A stretch of 64,000 nucleotides of DNA from Manihot esculenta (lineage: Eukaryota > Streptophyta > Magnoliopsida > Malpighiales > Euphorbiaceae). The notes beneath the pieces are model-generated. The model was not told the DNA's origin. It ran no database searches and saw nothing but the letters and a program-made list of their open reading frames with translations. Both the position numbers and the translations under genes were made by a program. The first letter of the stretch is position 1. The number at the start of each line of letters is the position of its first letter. The stretch is taken from NCBI RefSeq assembly GCF_001659605.2, contig NC_035177.2, forward strand, positions 2,232,611 through 2,296,610, in the 5' to 3' direction. This document shows, in pieces, positions 49,520 to 60,490 of this stretch.

Positions 49520-52026
49520 GTCATAAAGTTGTTGCTGAGGTTATTGTTTCATTTGTTAGTATTCGTTTGTATTTAAAAACTATAATTATTTGGCCCCTTG
49601 TTTGGAACGGTGGAAAATAGGGGAGAAAGGAAAATTGAGTGAGAAAATATAACAGTTGTTGCACAGGATGAGGATCTCCACTGTTGGAAGTTTGTATTTG
49701 TTTGGAGGTCTTCAATTATCATCGTCTCTTGGTAGATTGTCAAGGTTGCTGCAATTTTTACCTTATAGAACTCTAATTTTGGGTGTCATCTCTGGGTTGC
49801 AATCTTCTTCTTATGATCCAATCAATTTATAGCACAAAAGATGATGCTTTTGTTGAATTGTTTATGACCATTATCTAACATCCAGTCTGTGATTGACAAA
49901 AGCTTGTTTTTCTTATGTCAATTCAATATAGCTGCTAATCCTGATTCTCATTCAGGGTGTTGGTCTTCAGGCTACAGTGCTTTTGGTTGTGCTATCAGAG
50001 ATTGGGGTGGACAAGTGCTTCTCTCAGCGACTAAGCAAATCCAAGCAACCTGGGCTGGGACTCTTCATTGGCCGAAATTCATGCTATTAAATATGGGTTG
50101 GAGCTTGTGAATGTGCAATGGGATAATAAGCCATCTATATTGGTTAGAAAGTTGGTCCCTATCATGATTTATGTGTTGAGGATGTGATGTCTATCAGTAC
50201 AGAATTTGAGTATTGGTGTTTTGAATAGGTTGGACGTCAAGCAAACATTTTAGCTCATTCTGGCTAAATTGCCAACTTCCCTTTGCAAACATTTTAGCTC
50301 ATTCTGGCTAAATTGCCAACTTCCTTTTGGAATTCTGGATTACGTATGGTTGGGGAATGCCCAATATCTTTGTCCTCTTCTAGCCATGCTGAATATACAG
50401 CATGCACTTTCTATTTCTTAATGGCTTCTTAGCCCAAAAGAGGTTCCCATTTATAATCAAAACTTTTAATTTTAAATTGAAAAATTTTAACTTGTAATAA
50501 CTTTTTTAATTAATTTTAATAAGATTTAAATTAACTTACATCATTATTTTTATATAAGTAATTTATTAATTTCAATTAAATTTTCATTAAAATCTTAAAG
50601 TTATTAATTACTTAAAATTCTCGATTAAAATTTTTATTTAAAAAGAAAAAAAATTAAGTACTTTTAGTTATATAATTTGTGAATATCATATAATTAAAGG
50701 TTTAGAATTTTCATTAAGGTTTATTTTTCATTAACTAAATTGTTTACGTAGTAAATAATAACATGCATCTTACAAGTTAATTTAAATTTGATTAATATTA
50801 ATTTAAAAAATTACTATAACTATAATAAATTAAAAATTAGAGGTTTTTTTTATCTAAAATTAAAAATTTTGATAATAAATATAAAAAATTATAAAGTCAG
50901 ACCTTTCTTAATTTTACATTGTTTGTGTTTTTCTTTAAAAAAAAGTTTTTTTAATTTGCCCGATAATGTATTATATGGCTTTAAACGTAATAAAATTTAT
51001 AAAACCGAGACTAGTTTCAGAGAGTTAGCCACTAATCAAATATACAATAAAAAACGCAATAAGATTTATAAAAGCGAGACTAGTTCGAAGGGCTAGCCAC
51101 AAAGCTAAAATATAACTGGACAATTGAATCAACAGCTCTATTACTCTTATGATGAACAAATTCAAAAGAAAGTACACCTAATTAAGAGTAGAAAACCGAA
51201 TGTGTGGACTTAGTTAACGTTTGGAAATAATATTTTTTAATTATTAAAATAATTTTTTATTAAAAATTAATGTTATAATTTAAAGTTTCTAGATAAATGA
51301 GTGTAAAACATTATTATTTAATTTTTATAATAAAAAAAATTAATTAATTAATTTCCTGATTTAAAGGAATATATTAGAATATTTCAATAATTTAAAAATT
51401 TTGTTAAAAAGTCTCTCCATTAATTATAATATTAAAAAAATAAAAAAATAAAAAAGCCTTTATATTATTATTTAAGCAAATAATTTTGTAAGAAATTTTC
51501 TCTCTCTCCATATTTTATTAAAAGTAATGAAAACAGTATTTCAATTTGCAAAAACTTTTTAATAGAATTTTTAAAAGTAAATAAACATTTAAATATATTT
51601 TTTAAAATTTAAAAATTAATTGATTAGTTTGTTTTTTTTATGTCTCTCTATTTTATTACGAAAATTATTGTATGCATTTAATATATAAATTGATTTATTT
51701 ATTTAATTAAATTAAAAATTAAAATATTTTGTTTATATTTAACATCATATTTTGAATAAGATTTATTATATATAATTTTAAATAATATGTCAATTTTGAA
51801 TCGGATGAATTTATATGCTCAAATGTATGCTTTTAAAACTTGTTTTTAACTGTCCCGCTCATTTGCACTATCATTTTCTTTCTTTTAAATGAGATATATA
51901 ATAAATAATTTTTGTAAGAGTGCATAAAAGAATTTCCTATTTGATCAACATCCATTTTCACTTTTATTTTCTTGCTTTTAAATTAGATGTATAATAAATG
52001 ATTTTTGCAAACTTTCGTATACATAA
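49520..52026. other. Intergenic region with LINE remnant and AT-rich spacer
   Basis: 49520-49880 probably includes the 3' UTR of the Brf1-like gene. A LINE RNase H remnant follows. 50450-52026 is extremely AT-rich, and no gene was recognised there. Confidence 0.5.
49915..50440 (+). pseudogene. Degenerate LINE RNase H remnant
   Basis: The plus strand encodes FNIAANPDSHSGC and AFGCAIRDWGGQVLLSATKQ. A frameshift follows, then AEIHAIKYGLELVNVQWDN, the order of a plant LINE RNase H domain. A 45-bp unit containing CAAACATTTTAGCTCATTC is repeated in tandem near 50237-50326. No poly-A tail was found. Confidence 0.6.
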
Positions 52027-52261
52027 TGAAACAGTGGTGAAAAAGAATAGAGAAAGAGAGATTCTGAGAGAAATATACTTGATGATTCTTTTAAGCTGAT
52101 TGGAGTATATATATTACTTACATGAATATATAATAGGAAATAAAAGAAATCAATTCTTTAATTATAACCTAATCATATCTCAATCATATCACATCATCTA
52201 AACACTTAATTATACACACAGTCACTATAAATCTAGACTATTTATAGAAAGTATTTCAACA
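52027..52261 (-). repeat. 3' LTR of copia element A (minus strand)
   Basis: On the minus strand the LTR starts TGTTGAAATACTTTC immediately after a polypurine tract (ACGAGGGAA, 52270-52262), which itself follows copia RNase H sequence. It ends near 52027 with TGTTTCA. It is the same family as the lone LTR at 46693-46908. It does not resemble the LTR at 60111-60298, although both flank what looks like one copia complex. Confidence 0.75.
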
Positions 52262-53457
52262 TTCCCTCGTAAACTTGAGTGTATATGTCATATACTCTAA
52301 ACTTGTTATAAATATATTCGATTCATGAATTTCAGAGTGAATTTGTAAAAACATCAGCTAGCTGATCATTTAAGTTGATAAACCTAGTAGAAATGGATCC
52401 CGACTCAGTTTTTGTCTAACAAAGTGACAATCCACCTCTATATACTTCGTCTTCTCATGAAAAACTGGATTCGATGCAATATGAAGAGCAACTTGATTAT
52501 CACATCTCAGCTTCATTTGGCCAGTGTCGCCCTACTTCAATTTCTGAAGAAGTTTCAGCCAAATAAGTTTGCATGTTGTCAAAGCCATAGCTCTATATTC
52601 TAGTTTTGCACTTAATCTTACAACCACAACCTGTTTTTTACTTTTACAGGATATAGGATTCCCTCCAATCATAATACAATATCTTGAAATAGATCGTCTA
52701 TCTAAAGGAAAACTTGTCCAATCTGCATCAGAATACCTAACAATTTGTGAGTGACTATTGTCTTCATATTGTAGACCTTTTTTTGGAGCTCCTTTGATAT
52801 ATCTAAGAATACGAATAACTGCATCCCAGTGGTTACTGTATGGATCTTGAAGAAATTGACTAACCACACTTACACCAAAGAAAATAACTGGTCATGTGAT
52901 AGTGAGATAGTTGAGTTTGCCAACCAATCTTTTATATGTACCAGAATCTTTAAGTGACTCCCCCTATTTAGGAGCAAGTTTGACATTTAGGTCTATGGGA
53001 GTATCCACATGTCTACAATCTAACATTCTTGTTTCTTCTAATATATCCAAAACATATTTTCGTTGAGAAATAGCAATATCCATTTTAGCCTGTGCTACTT
53101 CAATCCCTAAGAAGTATTTCAATTTTTCTAGATCTTTAGTTTGGAAATGACTGAACAAATATTGTTTAAGCTGAGTGATCCCATCATGATCATTTTCAAT
53201 AATGACAATATCATCAACATAGACCACTAAGTAAATACACTTCTCACTATTTCCATCATGACGAGAAAATACAGAAAGATCATATTCACTTCGAGACATT
53301 CCAACCACAGTACTAAATATTCCGAATCATGCTTTCGGAGATTGCTTTAGGCCATATAAAGATCGCTAGAGATGACACACTAAACTTGAATCCCTTGAGC
53401 AATAAACCTTAGTGGTTGCTCTATATAGATTTCTTCAACTAGCTCACCATGAAGAAA
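52262..53457 (-). mobile_element. Copia element A: reverse transcriptase and RNase H part
   Basis: Minus-strand copia RT and RNase H with stops. Visible are IYLVVYVDDIVII (YVDD active site), LKYFLGIEVAQ, the RKYVLDILEETRMLDCR block, YSDADW and ISCKSKKQ. A solo LTR is inserted at 53463-55724; the N-terminal RT part continues at 55730-55973. Lesions make it non-functional. Confidence 0.88.
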
Positions 53458-53462
53458 GGTAT

Positions 53463-55724
53463 TGTAATATCCGGCTAGACTCCGGTATCAGAATTCCTAC
53501 CGTCTGGTGGAATCTCGGATGTCGAAAACCTCTAGAAGGGTAAAATCATGTTTTTATAAAATGTTTTAGTGTATTTTATGGTTTTAAGCAAGAAAGAAAT
53601 TAAGTTTTGAATGAAAATAGTCTTGAAAGGAAGACTTAGGTTCGGCCGCCGAACCTCAAGTTCGGCCGCCGAACATGCATGCGCTTCGGGAGTGCTTTAG
53701 GCCCCCGAAGGCATAAGTGAGGGAAGTCCAGGTTCGGCCGCCGAACATGGCATGCATGCGGAGGCACGTTAGGCCCCCGAAAGTGGCCTGGCCAGCCACC
53801 TATAAAGGGGTCCCTTGTCCGAAACGGGCGAGCTTTTCTCCCCATTTTTGGCCAAGGTGAGCTCTCCACCGTCCCTTGTTGATTTTGAGCTTCTTCCTTC
53901 GAGTTTTCATGATTTCTTATGGATTTTAACTTGGTTTTTGAAGATTTCGAGTTTAGATCGAAGTTGTGAAGCTTGGAGACCTCAGGAACCTATCTTCCCC
54001 AAATCTCCAAGTTAGGTCACACTCTCTCTCGATCTTCAAGAGGTAAGGGTCGATCTAGAGCTCATTGTATGTTTAAGCAAGTTTTAAGTTGATTTATGGG
54101 GTAGAAATACATGTATAGGTTTATGTTGAGTTATTGTGCAATGTGGGTTGTTTATGTGTGTTTGATGTGTTGTAGTTGGGGTTCAGGATAGTTTGAAGCC
54201 CCTAGGAGCTATTGTATGTGTTTATACATGTTTTGGTTGAGTTGTAAAGTTTGGGAGGCATTTGTGCATGTTAGAGGCTGAGTTTCTGCCATTTGGAAAG
54301 AACTCAGGTTCGGCAGCCAAAGAGATTTTCGGCCGCCGAACCTGCCTGTGGAGGCCAACTTTCGGCTGTCAAACCCTGCCCCCAAAAGTGGATTTTCGGC
54401 TTTGGAAGGGAGTTTCGGCCACCGAAGGTGCCGCCGAACATGCATGAGTTTCGTCTCTGGAGGGAACCTTCGGCCGCCGAAGGTGCATGACTTTCGGCTC
54501 TGGAGGGACTTTCAGCCGCCGAAAGTGCCCTGTGCAGCCTTCCTTTGTATGATTTTTGTGATTGTTTTAAGGTGTTTTAGGGAGTTTTTGGGGAGTATCT
54601 TAGAGTCATATTTATGTATGTTTGGTCCCTCATTTGAGTCCACCTGTGTAGGTTCGGACCCGAGGAACCGAGGACCCCAGCAGTGAGTCAGCTGCTTCAG
54701 TGTCTGTTAGAGCTAGCCAGAGGTGAGTGGAATAACTCTCTACGTTTTAAAGCAAATAATGTAAGTTTTAGCATGATTCACGCATCATGAATGCCATGAG
54801 ATATACTAGGGTGCTTGCATTAGAATCCACGAATATGTTGCATTGCATATTATGTTGTTGATGTGGATGAATGTTGAATGATCCATTAGCCCTCATATGT
54901 TATGATATGATGATATGATATGGAAGTCCAGGCGTGCCTGCTCTACGCCCCTGGCACAATGTAAGAGAAAGTCCGGGTGGGGCCTGCACTACACCTCCGG
55001 CATGATTGGGTATGTATGTTATGCTATGGAAGTCCAGGCGTGCCTGCTCTACGCCCCTGGCATGTTTAGACTGTATAGAGAGCTAACTGGTGACAAGTTC
55101 ATCCTTGATGTGATTTGTTTGTGCTGTGATGCATTCCATGTTATCATATGTTTTAAATACTATGTTTTATTATTCTGCTCACTGGGCTCTAGTAGCTCAC
55201 CCCACTCCCTTAACCCCAGGTTTGCAGGTACGGGTTAGACCAGGAGGTCAGCTAGAGTAAAGTCGTGGTTATGTAATAGCTAGTGGTGGACATGATAAAT
55301 ATTGCAATGTAATGTTCAGTTCAGTAATGTAATGTATAGTATTGAATAATTATGTAATGTAATGATGTTATTGAGGATTAGAGTGGTGCTTGACCCTAGT
55401 ATGTTGTTTATCCCTTTTAATACATGATCCTTCAAATGTAATGGTTTAATGATATTTTATGAAAAGCAAACTCAATGTATGAATGAATGTTACCCATTGG
55501 AGCATAGTTGAGGACTCCAATGAGGGGATTGATGATTATGAGTTGTGCATGCACAGGTTGAATTTGGAAATTGAATGAGAAAAGTTCAAATTTTATATAT
55601 GTATTGATCATGTATGGGATTTAACAGGTTTACAGGTTTTATGATAGGCTTGCTACGGGTCCCGACGGCCTTAAGCCGACCCGGATTCTAGCGCCGGTAG
55701 CGGTCTGATTTTTGGGTCGTTACA
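53463..55724 (+). mobile_element. Solo LTR, about 2.26 kb, inserted in copia element A
   Basis: Begins TGTAATATCCGGC, ends GGGTCGTTACA, and is flanked by a perfect 5-bp duplication, GGTAT, at 53458-53462 and 55725-55729. TG...CA ends with a 5-bp duplication define an LTR-retrotransposon LTR; with no internal region it is a solo LTR. It is GC-richer than its surroundings and carries repeated TTCGGCCGCCGAA motifs (53641, 53661, 53733, 54328, 54469). An element in inverted orientation at 55974-58158 is the same family. Duplicated GGAAGTCCAGGCGTGCCTGC units lie at about 54922 and 55028. Long open frames here are by-products of the GC-rich composition. Confidence 0.88.
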
Positions 55725-55729
55725 GGTAT

Positions 55730-55973
55730 TTTTAAGGTCTAAGTGGAGAAGGGTCCAACTAATTGCAGCTAATGAGATGATAAGAAGAACAGAGGCAATC
55801 TTGGCTACTAGAGAGAAAGTATCAATGTAATTAAGCCTAAAGATCTGTGTGTAACCTTTAGCTACGAGACAAGCTTTGAGCCTATCTATTTTGCCATTAG
55901 GTTTCACCTTAACTGTGTAAAAACATCAATAATCAATAATAGATTTACCGTGTGGTAAAGGTACAAGTTCTTA
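55730..55973 (-). mobile_element. Copia element A: N-terminal reverse-transcriptase part
   Basis: The minus strand encodes ELVPLPHGKSIID and then KPNGKIDRLKACLVAKGYTQ, the start of copia reverse transcriptase. The next RT residues (LHLDLKN) run up to the insertion point at 55729, and the sequence resumes at 53457, though RT residues between this point and the YVDD block are short. The tryptophan codon expected before ELVP is a stop. The left-hand copia fragment ends here at the second LTR. Confidence 0.85.
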
Positions 55974-58158
55974 AGTAATGACCCGGAAATCGGACCGCTA
56001 CTAGCGCTAGAATTCAGATCGACTTAAGGTCGCCGGAACCCGTAGAAAGCCTAACATACATCCTGTACATCTGATAAAATTCCATACATGATCATACATT
56101 TTCATAAAAATTTTAAACTTTTCATATACCAAGCTTGACATGTGCATGTATCATAACTGTATACATAAAACCCCTTACTGGAGCCCTCATCAAATGCTCC
56201 AGTTGGGTCAACATCTCATATGTCAAGCCTGGTTCATCATATCTCATTGTTAAAATATTTACATAACGATCATGTACAACAATGATTTATAATAAACATT
56301 AGGGCCAAGCACAATACTAATCCTCATTACATTACTTTACATTACATTACATGTCCACTACAACTCTATTACATGACATAGCCATTATCCTTGCTGACTT
56401 CCTGCTATCTCTGACCCTGCAAACCTGGGGGTTAGGGGAAAGGTGTGAGCTACAAAAGCCCAGTGAGCAGAACAGTAAAAACGGTTCATTAAACATATGC
56501 TTTCATGAAATGCATCACATCACAAACAATTCACATCAAGGATGGACTTGTCACCAATGGCCCTCTACATAATCCAATGTGCCCGACCCACAACGGAAGC
56601 TCCTCAGGACTTTCGCTTAACATATCATAACATAACATATCCATCTGTGTCAGGGGCGTAGAATGAGCCTCGACCTGGACTTTCTCTTACTCTGTGCCAG
56701 GGGCGTAGAATGGGCCTCGACCTGGACTTCTATACCATATCATATCATATCATATCATATCAAGGGCCAATGGGTCATCCAACATCCATCCACATCAACA
56801 TCATATTATGCAATGCGTCATATTCGTGAATTCTAATGCAATACAACCTATTACATACATGGCATTCATGATGCATGAACATGCTTAAAAGTTTAATTGC
56901 TTTGAAATAAAAAGAGTTGTGTTCTACTCACCTCTAGCTAATACTCAACTGACTCTGGAGCAGCTAACTCACTGCTGATCACCTCGATTCCTCAGGTCCG
57001 ATCCTATACATGTGGACTCAAATGAGGGACCAAACATACTTTATAAGGACTTTAAACATCTCCCCAAAAATCTCCCTAAAACACCATAAAACATGCATGC
57101 AAAACAGGCAAGGGAAAGCTGGCCAGGGGACTTTCGACGGCAGGTTCGGCGGCCAAAGGTCCCTACAGATCCAAAAGTTGGGGACCTTCAGAGGCAGGTT
57201 CGGCGGCCGAAGGTCCTTCACAGATCCGAAAGTCAGGGACTTTCGGGGGCGGGTTCAGCGGCCGAAACTCCCCTCCAGAGCCGAAAGTGCATGTTTTCAG
57301 GGGCAAGTTAGGCGGCCAAAAGGCTGCCTCCCAAGCAGGTTCGGCGGCCGAACTTGGGCTCTCCAGAAAGGCAGAACCCGACACAAACTCATGCATTTCA
57401 GCCCCACAACTCTCAAATCCTATCTCCCAACTTCCCACAGCATGCAAACACACTTCAACATGTATAAGGGGTATAAAACTAGCCTAAACCCCAACAAACA
57501 ACATCATAAACATCACATTTTCATACATTTAACAATAAACCAACATAAACCCTAACATTTTACAACTAGCCTAAACATACATCAAAACCCTCAACCCCTT
57601 CTTAAAACTTATTCAAAACATGAACAAAGGTATGGATCTACACTTACCTCTTGAAGATCGAGGGTAGGCGTGACCCAAACTTGGAGATTAGGAGAAAGGG
57701 TCTCTAGAGGTCCCCAAACTTCAAAACTTCGGTTTTGAGCTTAAAAACTTCAAAATAAGATAAAAGCTTATCAAAAAACTTGTAAGATTTGAAGGGAATC
57801 ATAAAATCAACCAAAGGAGGGCGAAATCTCACCTATGCCCGAAAATAGAGAGAGAAAACTCGCCCATTTTCGGACAAGGGGCCCTTTATAGGTGGCTGGC
57901 CAGACCACCTTCGGGGGGCCAAAGGTGCTCCCACAAGAGAGCCATGTTCGGCGGCCGAACATGGGCTCTTCCTCCATGGTATTTTCTTTCAAAACTCAAT
58001 TTTCTTTCTTCATTAAAACCATAAAAGCATTAAAAAAATTTTATGAAAACCTTATTTTACCCTTCTAGAAGGCTTCGACGTCTGATAAATTCTGGATTCC
58101 AACGGAGATTCCGCCAGAAGGAAGGAATTCCGATGCCGGAGTCTAGTCGGGTATTACA
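55974..58158 (-). mobile_element. Second long-LTR copy (minus strand) at the junction of two copia elements
   Basis: The plus strand starts AGTAATGACCCGG (expected TGTAATGACCC; first base changed) and ends GTATTACA. It is the reverse complement, with divergence, of the element at 53463-55724; for example both contain CTTCTAGAAGG-/CCTCTAGAAGG-type sequence near one end. TTCGGCGGCCGAA motifs lie at 57199, 57340 and 57947. Flanks (TTCTTA on the left, ATTAT on the right) do not match, so no target duplication. A CATATCATATCATAT run is at about 56737-56760. Confidence 0.82.
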
Positions 58159-60110
58159 ATTATTATGGAGAGTAGTCGTTTTCATAAAATGTAGATCCAT
58201 ACCTTTGTTCATGTTTTGAATAATCATCCAAAATAGTGAGAAAGTACTTGTCCCCATTAATAAATGGCACACCATAGAGCCCCCAAAGATCTATGTGTAA
58301 AAGTTTAAAAGAAAATTGGGCCATGCTATCACTCATGGGAAACTTTATTTGGCTAAATAACACAACTCACATTTGTAATTGCAATCAATAAAAGGTTTAT
58401 ATTTATCAATATGAATGAGTTTATAAGAAGAATTATGATCAAATCTGGCATAAATTAAAGCAAAATCAGTACTGGATATAAAATTAAAACATTGAACATT
58501 CTCTTTATTAATAAAATCTATCACTGAGGTAGAATGGTATTTACAAAATTGGAGGTAACAAGCTGAGAAATTTTTTATGTTCACAACTGAATTGTAAAAG
58601 GAAGAAAGCTAGATGCATCTAGAATATATAATCCTTCATACTCCTTTCCAATTGCTATTATTGTACTAGTCTTCTGGTCCTGAAAAACACAACAGAAAGA
58701 AAAAAAAAAGTGAATTTTGGTATTTTGAAGCAATTTGAATACTAAAAGGAGATTTAGCTTGAAACTAGGGATCAGAAGAACCTTAGTTAGAGTGAATGAC
58801 TCATGCAGTTTTATGTTGCCCTTCTTATTTATAGTAAGTACATCACCATTACGTAAACAAATGGTTATTGGTGTATACGTGTTTGTAATATTTTGAAGAA
58901 CTTGAGAACTAAAAATTATGTGATTTGAGACTCTAGTATCTATAATCCAAGAATCTTCTTTTAATGTACCAGCATAACAAGCCAATTGAGGACAGAATTT
59001 ACCAGAGTAACTATGAGTCTGCAAGAAGGAAGTGGTTGCATTGGTCATCACAGTATTTGATACTGCATTATGCTTTCCTTTCATCCATTTTTGCATCTCT
59101 AGCTGCAGGTTCTCCAATTTGGAATTTAGTTCATCAATCTTTCCTTGATTAGAACAGGATCCAGTGTTTAAAGGAGTTTTAAATACATAGTTATCAACCA
59201 GATCTGATTTGCATTCAACATGTGTAACAAACTTAGGCTTTTGACCTTGTGAATTCTGATTTTGATTCTTGTTTCTAATTTTGAACAATTCGGGATAGCC
59301 AATGAGTTTAAAACAACCAGTTCTTGTGTGACCATCAAGAGTACAGTAATCACAATAGCCTCTTCTTGGATCATATTTTTTTGGTCTGACAATAAGTGCA
59401 ACTAATTCTACATTCTCAGGAATGTTCAGTTGGACTTCTCTTTGTACCTCAACTCTCAAGATCTTAGAATACGCTTTGTGGTACCTAATCCTATGTGTCA
59501 TTAAGTCCCTTAAGAAATTGGATTAACTTGTCACTGTTATGAACTTCTATTGCTATCTTCATAGATCCACAAGTGCAAGAAGGAATGGCTTCAATGTTGT
59601 TGTATTCACCCCATAATTGTTTTAATTTCGTGTAATTTATAGCAATTGACATTCCACGCTGTGATATTGAAGAAATTTCCCTCTTGATTTGGTATATCAA
59701 AAGTCCTGTGCTCTTGTCATACCTTTCAAGCAATTCTTCCCATAGATCTTGAGCTGAAGTAGTATATAAAAACTTCATACTATTTCTTTATCAATTGAAT
59801 TTAATAGCCAAGAAGTTATCATGTAATCTTACCTCCTCCACTTCTCATAATCTTCTGAATCTTCATCTAGCATTTCTATTTTTTTGTTCACAAATCCAAG
59901 TTTGTTTTTAGCACCGAACCCTATCTCGACAGCTCTGCTCCATGACCTATAATTCTTTCAGGTTAATGGAGCTAATACTAGAACTCCTGGATGATTTGAA
60001 TTCAACTATGAATATTGACCATCAGGAGCTCCATGTTTCTGTGGGGATTCTTTATGGTGATCTTAATGTTAATATCTGATTTCACTGGACTTTCTCCGCT
60101 CTGATACTAT
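58159..60110 (-). mobile_element. Copia element B: gag to integrase start
   Basis: On the minus strand, from right to left: a gag region (about 59778-59491, LWEELLERYDKSTGLLIYQI), a gag end with a CCHC zinc knuckle (CDYCTLDGHTRTGC near 59350), a protease-like WIIDTRVSNHI near 58950 (DTR where DSG is usual) and GAG-pre-integrase/integrase zinc region. Then LLHIDLWGLYGVPFINGDKY marks the integrase core start near 58290. The sequence breaks at 58159 inside integrase. A primer-binding-site-like TAGTATCAGAGCGGAG (minus strand) lies at 60095-60110. Confidence 0.87.
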
Positions 60111-60298
60111 ATTAACAAGGAAAAAAATTGAAAATAGTGAAGAACTTGTGTGTTTTCGTATATTAGAAGCAGAGCTATCTAGCTCTATTTATAACAGTCT
60201 GGTACACAAGAATACATAGAGAAAAGTATGATTTTCTAAAATTAACAATAAACTACTTGATAACTTAATCTTTTGATGCCACGGTAGCTGAACCAACA
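60111..60298 (-). repeat. 5' LTR of copia element B (minus strand)
   Basis: On the minus strand it starts TGTTGGTTCAGCTACCG and ends around TTGTTAA next to the primer-binding-like sequence. It contains a TATA-like TTATAAATAGAGC. It shows no resemblance to the LTR at 52027-52261. Confidence 0.65.
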
Positions 60299-60352
60299 CA
60301 TCATTTCTTTTTTTTTTTATTTTTTTTTTGAAAGCAAACACATCATTTCTTA
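60294..60352 (-). mobile_element. Ultra-short retroposon insertion (poly-A tail only)
   Basis: AACACATCATTTCTT occurs at about 60294-60308 and again at about 60337-60351. Between them lie only a T-rich run and GAAAGC. Read on the minus strand this is GCTTTC plus A10, T and A12 or so, the same form as the LINE ends at 26381 and 27453 (CTTTTTC plus A-run). It is best read as a LINE insertion truncated to its tail. Confidence 0.5.
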
Positions 60353-60490
60353 GATATTGTAGTTGCTTAGAATACTATTGCTCTACTACTGCCTGTCAGA
60401 AAAAGGAAAAAAATCAGTAAAAAATTATAATAGACTAGTACGTATTTAGTATAGAAATTAAAAAAAAAAAAAACAAAATAAAGCTTAAAA

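Noticed and set aside
53641..54482. Repeated GC-rich motif as a CRISPR-like array
   Set aside because: Units are only 13 bp, unevenly spaced, in a plant LTR, with no regular spacers.
53815..54686. Several overlapping open frames in GC-rich sequence
   Set aside because: They lie wholly in the solo LTR and overlap in different frames on both strands, as expected from few stop codons in GC-rich repeats.
57010..57555. 181-residue open frame with repeated RFGGR-like phrases
   Set aside because: The phrases are the translated inverted-repeat motif of the second long-LTR copy, not a protein repeat.
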